From NCBI GenBank assembly GCA_004802725.1, contig SGPM01000148.1:1-63230 (forward strand): a stretch of DNA of 63,230 nt, given 5' to 3'. Every line of letters starts with the position of its first letter. The stretch's first letter is position 1. The position numbers and the translations under genes are program-made. Shown in pieces: positions 27,200 through 37,176 of the stretch. This stretch comes from Antrodiella citrinella. Lineage: Eukaryota > Basidiomycota > Agaricomycetes > Polyporales > Steccherinaceae. The notes beneath the pieces were generated by a model. It saw only the letters and a program-made list of their open reading frames with translations, searched no databases and was not told the origin of the DNA.

Positions 27200-28771
27200 T
27201 TATGCTTGGGACGAAATGAGCCCTCTATGGGCGAGATGCTGCACGAGCGACTCGACCTGCGAAACAATTTGAGCTAAAGAACAGACATGGAAAGACAGAG
27301 CTTGAAACTCACATTTGCGGCTGTCAAACGAATCTGCAAATCCCATCGTTTCGTGAAGGGTGCACCCGTATCTTCGCTAGTCTGTTCTACATCACCCAAG
27401 CCTCCCGCTTTGCCTTGTGCGGCATCCTCGTCTCGGTCTTGTTCAAAGATGATCAGCTTCTCCACCTGGTCTATCTGGCCTTTGAGACGCCCCTGCTCAA
27501 TCATTTTTCTCGCCATCGTCTCCGCTGCTCCGGGAGTGAGGTCAAGTAGAGCGCCAAGACCACGGAAGGTGATGTTGTTGTATATCTTGGAGCTCGCAAG
27601 CACGTTGTGTTCCATGACAGCACGATCTAGAACTGTCGAGGGACCTGTGCGCTTGCTAGCATTGTCATCGGCTACGTCGTCGTCGTCGTCTGTGGCGGCG
27701 GATGCCAGACGATCGTTTGATGATAGGGATATCTGAGCAAGTTGGTGGGCTCTGAGGGTCCCTTCGAACTCTTTCACCTCTGCAGGACGTAGAATTCTGT
27801 CAAGGAACATCTTGGAAAGAATGTTGAATGTTGGGAGCTCTGCTGTGCGTTCATCGCGGCATAGTGAGGCAAGAACGCGAGAACGATTGGGACCTGCAGG
27901 TGCTAAGACTGCACAGGTCACCGCAGCGGACCTAAAGTATCGAAGGTGATTAGATCTGGAGTTCGGCTTTTGGATCGTAGATCACACGTACAAGGCCTGT
28001 CGCCTCTCCTCTTCGTCAATATCCGCAACATAGCTCAGTTCATGATACCGACTAGCAGCTTCCAAGAATTTCCTAGCGTAATCACTGATCCTGGCTTGAC
28101 ATAGTTTGAACTGCAGAAGGGTCTCCTTCTCAGTTCCCGAGTGGGCCAATAATGCAGCACGGTTGTAATATGTTTCGGCTTGTACGGAATCCTCGTCTTC
28201 TAGCAGCAAGCGGACAATGCGAACGTACACCCGCAGCTTGTCTTCATTTGGTCTGGAGACATAAGCGACATATTAGTATCGGTGCAAGCGCAACAAATGG
28301 TATGTATCGCACCTATTCCCAGCATCTAGAGATATGCCCATGAGTACCCGCGCTGCTTGACTCCATTCCTCTTCGTTCTCCAGTAGCTGTGCGAGTTGAA
28401 AGCGCAAAGAGTTGACCTGGAACGCGCGATATTAGGATGAAAAGCAAGTATACTACATCTGTAAAACTCACCTGCTCCTCGTAGCTTACAAGCTTGGGCT
28501 GGAGGATCTGCAGTGTATCCTCAACGATCGCCTTGGTCACATCAACACTCTTGACGGCACCTTCCTCGATGTTCTTTACGAGCTCTGACAAGACTTGTCG
28601 GCCGACCACCAAGCCGACGCTGTCTTGTACGACTGTATCCACCAGGAGGTGAATGTCCTGCGCGATGTCGGCCTGATTTGGGCTCGCTAGGATCTCACTG
28701 AGGGCGGTGATGAAGGCGGGTGCCCTATCTTTCTGGGCAAGAGCTGCGATTTGAGCGAATCTGCCTTCCAT
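27200..28771 (-). CDS. csn4: COP9 signalosome subunit 4
   Basis: The spliced protein starts MEGRFAQIAALAQKDRAPAF. It continues through helical repeats (VNSLRFQLAQLLENEEEW, LRVYVRIVRLLLEDEDSVQA, ETYYNRAALL) typical of CSN4/Rpn5-like PCI proteins. The PCI/winged-helix core is ILSKMFLDRILRPAEVKEFE, MEHNVLASSKIYNNITFRGL, GALLDLTPGAAETMARKMI and LKGQIDQVEKLIIFEQ. A last short exon, after an intron whose donor is AAT|GTGAGT, gives VESLVQHLAHRGLISSQA and a stop at 27200. CSN4 is a structural subunit of the COP9 signalosome, which removes NEDD8 from cullins. An Asp-rich run (DDDDDVADDN) interrupts the middle. The stop is about 115 bases from that of the convergent ctk1. Confidence 0.92.
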
Positions 28772-29328
28772 GATATCCGGGTGGCGAGTCGGAGCACTGG
28801 TAAGAGGATATCAGGAGCACGGCACCCACGTGGACCCACTAAACAGACGGGCGCGCCGGGTATGACGCCTGGCAACGACCGAAAACGGCTAACTACCGCA
28901 TCAGTCACAGTGAGCTGTCTCTGCCTGTCTCTTCCACTTCATATATACCCTTCAGTCAGTCCATCGTGGCTGTGGACATCACACTCTCTTTTCCATTCGT
29001 TTCATTTCTCATTCCTGTCCTTCATCATTGGGACTCGGGATATCTCAATCTGCCGGGATTGACACGGGTAGACACGGTCGTCTTGGTAATTCACACTGTG
29101 AGTTTGATCCAATCTCGCGGCCCATTCTGATTCTGACTTTAAGCTCCCAGCCACATCGGCCCTTTTCATAGACGACGACGACGACGACGACGGCGTACGT
29201 GAACTCTCGTTCATTCGCCCATTCGCCTCCTTCACCTTCGGGCTCTTGCTGTGGTCAACGACCCGCACACGGTGCTGCTAGCCAGCAACTCTAGAAGACC
29301 GCGTCGTCGTTCCTAGCATCGCGACACC
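28772..29328. promoter_or_regulatory. Divergent intergenic region with (GAC)7 microsatellite
   Basis: These 557 bases separate csn4 and the Tyr-Pro module gene. They hold pyrimidine-rich stretches (ctttcatttctcattcctg) typical of basidiomycete 5' regions, and a perfect (GAC)7 run at 29171-29191. I see no gene on either strand. Confidence 0.5.
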
Positions 29329-32300
29329 ATGTCTCAGTACACGACACCCATCGGCAAGCCCTCGCTATTCGAGCCCCTCCGTCCTGCCAATATCCGTCAT
29401 CCTCTCACTCCTCCCGAAACAGACTTCGACTACGTCCAGTCGCATCCTCAGACTCTGAGATCTGCCCCAGCTGGTCTCGTAAATGGGATTGAGTCGGAGC
29501 CTGCCATGTTGCACTTAGCTGGGCCTACTGGCGAGTCATCCAGCTCTCCTTATGGCCACCGCAGGGGTCCATCCGTCTCCTACATTCATTCTGGAATACG
29601 AGAGTCGCGCGAGAGGGTTATTCAACGGAGTGTCAAATGGCTTGTTATGGTCTCTCCCCCTGCCTCATTCACGCAAGAACACGGGCAGCTTGGCAGCACG
29701 CTCTCCTCGGGGCCATCTCACCGACTATCGCATGGGATTTTGCTGCCGTTGTACCCTACCGTCAGTATCAGTACCTTCGTATATCATATGGCCTCTGACG
29801 CGCTTCTGTTTAGATGGCAGGTCAATTGGGCGTCATTGCTCGCGAATTCAGCTTGCCAAGCATTGCAGGGCTTTGTCTGTACCTAAACACTGTCTCAGGC
29901 AGTGTCGCGGTCACTCCCCGGATCTCTGAGGAGTCGTGGTCTTTGTTATGGGCACACTTCCTTGACATTCGTAATCCAGTCGCACCGCAGACCCAGCTTC
30001 CGGTGTGCGGTCGTATCGAATTCGACATTGATTTTGCCAAGGCTCGGTGGTACGATGCATGGCTCTCTGTGCCTCGTCGAGATGTCCAGGATGTTCCAGT
30101 CTCCGTTATTCCCTCACGTGATCAGACATTGTCACACTGGAGAGATGACAGCAGGACTACAGTTCTCGAGGACAATGACGACCCGGAGACCGCATCGCTC
30201 TTGCAGCAAAATATGACTCGAGCAATCGGACGAAATGGTCCAAAGAAGTTATCCCTCGTTGACAGGTTTGATCTCTCATCTGTGAAATCGGGATCTAAAC
30301 TGGTTCCCCGACATCGGTCACCCACTCCTACGGAAGATGCGTCTCACCGTCAACAATCGTTGTCCCCCATCGCGCAGGAGGAGGAACCCATGACTGCAAG
30401 GAGGAACCTGGATCAGTTAATCACGAACTGGCGTGCCAGTGCATCTCAGGCGGCTAGCCCTCTGGCTGCCACAGGACAAACAAGCCTTGATCCTGCTAAT
30501 ATGCCGAACACGTCTACTCTAGTCGATACACCAGCAGAGGGCACTATGTCACAGCTCAACCTTGACGACTTCTCGTGGTCAGTTTCATCTGTAGGACCTC
30601 CGGAATACGAAGATGATATAGACTCACTGCATGAGTCGGATTACAACCCTTCAGTTCACCTGGTGGGGCGTTTGCAGGGCTCCGTGCTCTTGACGCCATC
30701 GACGCACACATCGTTCGGTCCTCCAGATTACGACATGTTCTCTCCCATATCGTATGTGTCTCGCTTGCCATCACCTGACATTGCGGCACGAATGCTGGAG
30801 GATTGTCCGCCAACCCCATCGACTTGTACTTCTTGGGGCGGTGCGGAATTAGCTCCCAACTCGCCCTATGCAGATAGCTTCCGAGCACCATCTGTTGACC
30901 TTGCGCACAGAGGCGATTATAGTAGGCCTGTCACACCGACCACTGCGACTACATGGGGAGCCATGGATTCTTACCCGCCAAGTCCAAGAGGGGGTGCATA
31001 TTCTGACGTCGACGCAGTGCGTACTCCGGACGCAGCAGAACGTAGCTTCGTCGAAGTGCAAACGGAGACACATCATGACCATTGGGGAATGGTCTGGCCT
31101 TACTACCACGTAAGACGGGTTGAACTGCCAGGTTGGGAAAAGATATTTGTTTGTGATAAGTTGTTGCTCGTTGGCTCATGAAAGCTCTTAGAACGCTGGG
31201 AACATGTATGGCCTTACACCCAAGTCACAGACACCCACGAAGATGAAGAAGCAGGTGCGAAGTTTTGTTTATTCTATTAGCATGCTGCTTACTGATTGGA
31301 CGCAGAGCACCGGGGACACGCCTCGCCTTACATCAGCACCTCCAATGTTCACGATGAAGGTGTAAACGGCACTTTGTACGGGGTGTACCCCTATCTCAGT
31401 ATATGTGAATCGTTGTGATATTTCCATCTCATCATATCCGTACTCATTCTGCTTCATAGATCCTGCTGTGTACCCTTCATTTGAGTTGTACCCAGCGCCT
31501 GCTACGGGTATGAAGGAAACGCACCAAGATAACAGCACACTGATTGGCACTGGATATCCATCTTTCAACCTCTGTGCGTGGGTTCTCATATTGCACTATT
31601 TGTTTCATATATTAACTGCAATTTTTCACATAGATGCACCGGTGTATCCTCACATGAACATATATCCCGCCACGACAGTTGATGCGCAAGAGACTTCTGC
31701 ATCAGCCGTCGAGCCTACGTCGCCCACTTCTCAAGCTGTGGTGTGTAAGATCCCCTCTGTATACCCTGCTCTTGACATCTGTACGAAACCATTTCGCTTG
31801 TCTGTGCATACGTACTGAATAGCTGAACAGACCCCGCGGTGTATCCATTCAACTTGGTTGATATCTATCCTCATGCTACAAACGCGCCCGTACACTTGTC
31901 ACCTGTGCGACTTGACCACTCTCTGAAGTACAAGTATCCTGACATTATTATCTGTCAGTGCTCTGCGCTTTAATCAGACTAAATGTGCTGACGTATGCAA
32001 CTCACAGATGCCCCTGTCTATCCTTATAACCTAGAGAACATATATTCCTTGAAGGTTGCACCTTTTCAGCATCAGGAACTTCGCAGAAGCCCATTTGTGG
32101 ATGTCACGCTCAAGACACAGTACCCAATATTTGATCTTTGTAAGTCCCTTGAATTGGTCGCAAAGTAGAGCTTGCGCTTGACGCGAGCATTAGATCCTTC
32201 GACTTACCCACATAACCTGCTGGCTATCTACCACTCATTGCCAATCACTAATTCTGCAAAGACTGCGTCGTCGCAGGAGACTTGCATCGTTACTCATCTC

Positions 32301-34196
32301 CCTGCTCACTACCCGGCATTTAACTTATGTACGTACCAGATGGCACCCATTCAACACAATGTTTTCTAATCTTGTGTTTTGTAGATATGTCAACATATCC
32401 TCACAACTTATCAGACATCTATCCTAGCAAGAGTATAGAGGAAGCTATTGTCGACGACACTGTTGTTTCAGCGTCGTACATTTCCAAGGAGATTCGTCAG
32501 TCTTCATGGGGCACCGCTCAGTTGCTTTCGGTCTATCCGCTATTCAATCTATGTACGCAGCAAGCAAATCCTACTCGTTTTATTTGTACTGATTCAACCA
32601 ATTCTCTGATAGACCCTGCTGTGTATCCTGCGAATCTGCAGGAGCTTTACCCAACCACAGTTCGCGAGTCTTTCGCGCGACAAGATACTAGTCATAAGAT
32701 CGGGTTCTCGGTCGTCTTGTCAGCTGCATATCCCGCGTTCGACTTATGTAAGTCCTTGACACTAACGGTTCATACGATCTGCTGACCCTTGACCGTTTTG
32801 GCAGATGCACCAGTCTACCCGCACAATCTTGAGGTCATCTATCCGGTGAAGACGAGCTCTGCGCACAAGCGTCCACGTCCCAAGCGATCAATGAGTGCAA
32901 ACCTTGTCCTCGTATCCCAACCACGCAATCCGAGGGGTCATGGCAAGCACACGTCATTGGTTACCTTGCACGTTGCTTCGTCGCCTTCAGTGCGCTCGCC
33001 GATTCCCCCGGTCCCACCCCTACCGCAGAATGTTCACCAGCTGAGGCCAATCTCTCCTTGGACTGGACTACCACTAGCGGCGAGTCCTATATGGAAGTCT
33101 TCGTCTGTCGAGATGGCTTATAGGTATCCAGTGATCTGCCTATGTGAGTCAATGCACACCATCGCGTTTCATGCTTTTGCTCATTCGGCCATCAAGATCC
33201 TGCTGTATATCCAGAATTTTCCTTGTATCCGCCCTTGAGCCAACACAGTATGTCCGTGTCATCGGTGGCTGAGGAGCTGTTGCCTGCAGTGGTCAGGGAT
33301 CAGTCTCTTTCCATACATATGGAGAACAGATATCCGTTCCTGCAGATCTGTGAGGTTGATTTGCGTCAGCGTTAATCGAAGTACTCACCTCAGTAACAGA
33401 TCATAACGTGTATCCTTACATCGATATGTATCCCGGATTCAGTGGCGAGATGTCGGTTGTTGTTCCACTACCGACACCTTCTTACGCCGAGGCACCTTCT
33501 CGTATCCCCCGCAAGGTCAGGAAACACACACATGCGGACCTTTACATTCAGGTATTCGGCAAGACGTCTCCATCTCCCAGGCAGTTGCCTACACCTCCTG
33601 GAGGCGTCATAAACCCTGCAGCTATATCACCACGACAAATTCCCCCTCCACGGATTTTGTCGCGTAGACGATCCGGTACAGTGAACAGGAGATCGTCCTC
33701 GGTCTCTTCAGAAGGGAGTTCACCTGCACGCAGACAGTTACCTACACCACCGGGAGGCGCATTGTCACCCATGGCCCTCTCGCCTAACTCAGCACGTATT
33801 TATACTCCACGGTCATACGGTATGCCCGGCAGCCCGCCAATGACTAGGATCCCTTCACCTTCGCGACAGGCCAGTCCTCTGTCCTCTCCGCTCCCGTCCC
33901 TGTCTGAGCTTTCCGTTGTTTCGACAACAAGCCCATCCCGTACTTCTCCTTCTCGGCACATCCCTCCTCACCTGAATCTCCAAGCGTCCGTGGCATATCG
34001 TCCACCTGTCACGGTGTCTGCGTCGCCGCCGATAGTATCAGACAGTGAAAGCACTGCCCTTGGATTGATAAGAACCTCGAGTACGTCGAGTTTGTCTTCG
34101 AGGCCCTTACCTCGTGCACGCAGCGGGAGCATAGCGATGGGTTATTCTAGACCTCCCTTACCAGCTGTTCCAGATGCTGGTGTTCCATTCTCATAA
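29329..34196 (+). CDS. Uncharacterised protein of Tyr-Pro (YP) modules, one module per exon
   Basis: Fourteen exons add to 4140 nt, exactly 1379 codons plus stop. Exon 1 (29329-29760) and exon 2 (29814-31109) hold a folded-looking region (LSHGILLPLYPTMAGQLGV, EFSLPSIAGLCLYLN, RISEESWSLLWAHFLDI, GRIEFDIDFAKARWYDAW) and a long Ser/Pro-rich part. Exons 3 (31185-31254) and 4 (31306-31404) are short. Then come module exons 31460-31573, 31634-31780, 31831-31953, 32008-32139, 32194-32328, 32385-32552, 32613-32747, 32805-33143, 33197-33349 and terminal 33400-34196. Each module starts Y-[PA]-x-[VT]-Y-P-x-x-[LI]-x-x-[IL]-Y-P, runs through a variable spacer, and ends Y-P-x-[FL]-[DN]-[LI]. The tail is Pro/Ser/Arg-rich with two RQLPTPPGG copies. 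There is no signal peptide or membrane helix. I know no function. The periodic Tyr-Pro motifs could be phosphorylation or binding sites, which is inference. Confidence 0.8.
31460..33438 (+). repeat. Ten-copy exon-module array (Tyr-Pro modules)
   Basis: Nine internal exons and the start of a tenth carry the same module. All introns here are phase 1 and cut the first Tyr codon of the module as T|AT or T|AC. Internal exon lengths are 114, 147, 123, 132, 135, 168, 135, 339 and 153, all divisible by three; introns are 50-60 nt. The conserved ends contrast with spacers of quite different sequence and length, so the array is old rather than a recent tandem copy. Confidence 0.85.
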
Positions 34197-34489
34197 CTCA
34201 CTTCCGTCGGTCTTTTCACATTTGTACTGTAGAACCCTTTGCTATTCTTCGTTCACTTTCACACTTCGTCTACTCACCTGAATTCTATTTAAACCTTTCA
34301 GCTTTCTCAAAACATATGCGTACTATGATCCTCTCTACACTCATTCATACATTATAGAAGCATCGCAAGAATTATACAACTACAACTGCGGTCAGATTTG
34401 ACCAGGTTCGATGTTACAATGTCACAGGCGAGACAACGTAGAGTGTCATACTGGCAGAAGTGACCCATCTCAACGAATACTACGCAAGG

Positions 34490-35425
34490 TCAGTACTTCA
34501 GCCTTCCAGCCGTAGAACCAAGAGGGCGAGATATCGATTGAACAGATGGGGTGGATTTGCGAACTGATGCCTGTTCGATCTCGCGTTGCGTTCGGAGTGC
34601 GACCGTCTTTCTGTCATCCATCACTTTCCGCATCGTCTACGGGCACGAGTCGTCAGTAGGTACGCAGGGCGGTTTGCCTCAAACCGCACCTGAGCATGTA
34701 CCGCGGCTTTTTGTGCTCTCTCTCGGAGAGGAGCCAGTTCTTCCTCTTCGACTCTGTCCTGCTCCTCCTTGAGTCGAGTCTTCAGGATCTCGCTCCCGAT
34801 GCACAGATCCACCATACGCTTCTTGTCGAAAGTATAGTATGGTTGAAGATCTTTGACCTGCAGAAAGTGAGTTCACCTGAAGTATACAAGTAGGAAGTAA
34901 GAGAGAGTGGAGGTAGTAGACACGATACTTGCCTCCAAGTCTGGCTTGAACCCCAGCTGTGCGAGTCACGACCATAAAGTCAGCGGCCAGTACTAGTGAC
35001 AACAACATAAGACATGCGATACTGACAGCTCTTGCGTACTCGGCGGTCCCGCGAGGTTTCATGATGTATTTCATGATGGTGTTGTTGGTAGGTTTGATCC
35101 TGAGGTACCGAACCTCGTCAGGATGTGTGATGATATTCTGAGACAGTTCGAGGAGAATCTAGTGACAGTGACCCTCAGTATCATAGCGCGATTCGAGACA
35201 AAGATACGACATTCGAACCTCGAGCGACTTCATAGAGATATCTCTAGAATTGTGGCGTAGTATGTCCTCATTGATTATCCTGCGGAATTTGGTACGAGTC
35301 TGATGATTCTCATCAAAAGCGGTGTACGACGCTTTCTTCAGATGCGGCTGCGAGGGGTGGACAAGTCGCCGCTCGGCAGCAGCAGCATGAAGAGAGGCGT
35401 TGACGTTGTTGAGAGCAGTAGCCAT
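34490..35425 (-). CDS. PUB-domain protein A
   Basis: Five exons. The core ILLELSQNIITHPDEVRYLR, IKPTNNTIMKYIMKPRGTAE, YARALGFKPDLE and VKDLQPYYTFDKKRMVDL matches the PUB/PUG domain, the p97/Cdc48-binding fold of PNGase, HOIP and UBXD1. A Lys/Glu-rich helix follows (LKEEQDRVEEEELAPLRERA). A 24-nt micro-exon (34933-34956, LGFKPDLE) is followed by a GC-AG intron (donor GAG|GCAAGT); the nearest GT donor breaks the frame. The start could be Met 35425 or Met 35443. The N terminus (ASYTAFDENHQTRTKFRRII) and overall gene structure match the next gene upstream, so the two are tandem duplicates. The C-terminal exon starts TMRKVMDDRKTVALRTQRE. The stop is at 34490. Confidence 0.75.
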
Positions 35426-35844
35426 AGGCGATACCAAAATCATTGAAGGGAGAGCTACTACGTTGTGCGATAGGTGGATGATAGAAGGGAAGATGGCGAT
35501 GGCGACCTTAGGGAGTGGATAAGGGTTTTACCACTTCGCGATTGGAAGCATGTTATCCTCGTGCTGGCACTGATCTCTATAGACACGCGTACTGCGGATT
35601 GAGAAGACAAGGTAGCACTTACAGAATGCTGCAACAGTGCTGCAACTACCGAGCGCATGTGAGCTTTGAGAGGCAAAACGAGAAAGTAGTTGGACTCACT
35701 CAGGTTACTTTCCTTCAATGTCAACATTGTTCAGAATCAGTCCAATCGAGAAGAGATGATCAAGTGTGTTGGTATTTGATTGCATACCCATTCATCGTAC
35801 AAAGTTCCAAGTCTCCAAAGGTGTAAAATTATTCAGTTCTCTCC
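35426..35844. promoter_or_regulatory. Spacer between the two PUB-domain genes
   Basis: About 420 bases with no supported exon. It should contain the terminator of gene B and the promoter of gene A. A minus-strand open frame at 35458-35727 has no protein-like character. Confidence 0.4.
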
Positions 35845-36914
35845 TTACTCTCCGTCCTCTGATCCGTCCCCCTCCTCATCATCTTCCTCGTTAATATTGC
35901 GATTCCGCCTGTATGGCGGCGGCGTCTCTAGGTGAACCTGTCCGCTGAGTGTTTGCCCACCCCCGGGAATATGTGTGGCTCTAGCAGGTCTCGCTGGAGT
36001 GGGAGGCGAGTCCGTCTGTTTAGCAGCCCGCGCTTCTCTTGCAGCCTGTTCCCGTTGAACTCTGTACGCAGTCGACATGCGGTCCTCTATAAACGCTTGC
36101 TTGACCTACCACAATGAGTAGATTCTGATGAATTCATAGGTTCGATGGACTGCGTATCACACGCACCTTATCTTTCGCAGCATCCCTCGCAGCCTTTTCT
36201 TCTGCTCTAGCTCGTTCCTGCTGTGCAGCCTTCGTATCTTCTAATTCAAGTATCTCCTTGATGATGGCATTGCCAATCCGCAGATCGTTCAAGTGACGTT
36301 TCCGGAAGACATAGAAGGGCTGGAAGTTCTCGACCTAAAGAACATGCATGATCAGTGAACGTCGCTGCAGACAAGCACGTTGCAGCCATACCTCTGGATG
36401 GAATCCGAGCTGTAAATAGTCACGGCGATATCTCAGTATAAACTTACTGCGAAGATTCGAAAGACAGACTAACGGCGACTGCGTATTCGAGCGTCCCCTT
36501 GGGATCTACTAGGTACGTCTTGATCCTCTCGTTCGTCGGTTTGAACTTGTAGTACTTGGTGTCATCCGGGTGTTCTATGATATTGTCGGACAGTTTCACG
36601 AGGATCTATGCGCGTATTTTCGTTTCAGCTCAGCAGTTCAACACGGACCCAAGAAGAAGAGACAGATATGTACACGCAAAGATTCCATTGCAATGTGCTT
36701 GGGGTTGGTGCGCAGGATGCCTGGCTCAACCAGACGTCTGAATTCCTGCCGCTTCTCATGGTTTTCATCAAACGCGGAGTATCCACTGGATGGAGATGCT
36801 GACGACTCCTCGCGCTGCTGGCGCAGCCTACGCTCTATCGCATCTGCAAGTGAAGTCGGGATTGGGGGCCGGTGGGGGTGAGCTACCACCAGTGGTATCC
36901 ATCGGGTGTTCCAT
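35845..36914 (-). CDS. PUB-domain protein B (tandem paralogue)
   Basis: The core ILVKLSDNIIEHPDDTKYYK, FKPTNERIKTYLVDPKGTLE, YAVALGFHPE and VENFQPFYVFRKRHLNDLRI is a PUB domain like that of its neighbour. A charged helix follows (LEDTKAAQQERARAEEKAAR) and then the tail VKQAFIEDRMSTAYRVQREQ, HIPGGGQTLSGQVHLETPPP and an acidic end (NEEDDEEGDGSEDGE). An 18-nt micro-exon (36392-36409) encodes LGFHPE at the place where gene A has LGFKPDLE. I place the start at ATG 36914: MEHPMDTT joins DAIERRLRQQREESS across a 46-nt intron with donor GTGGTA. A longer unspliced N terminus is possible. Cdc48/p97 binding is inferred from the family. Confidence 0.75.
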
Positions 36915-37176
36915 ATGTATGCTGCTGTCGAGTGGTTCGTCGCACAGAAAGGATGCCTGAAGATGGTTCGTCGCAGCGACAACCGTGAATACGTGCAACA
37001 AGCACCTATTTGCCTCGGGATGTAGTAGTCTGACTCTTAGTAGTTAGACGCCACACCAGTAAAGGGCAGCCAGGGGCGCTTAGATCAAGTCCATGATGAT
37101 ATTTTACAATCCGAGTGCGTGAAGGTATGTCTACAAAACGATGCGCTATGTTACAGTACTAGTATGAATTATCTGG

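Noticed and set aside
29171..29191. (GAC)7 run as a possible coding repeat
   Set aside because: It lies upstream of the YP gene's start codon with stops around it; treated as a simple microsatellite.
35458..35727. Minus-strand frame between PUB genes
   Set aside because: No domain-like sequence, no join to either neighbour.
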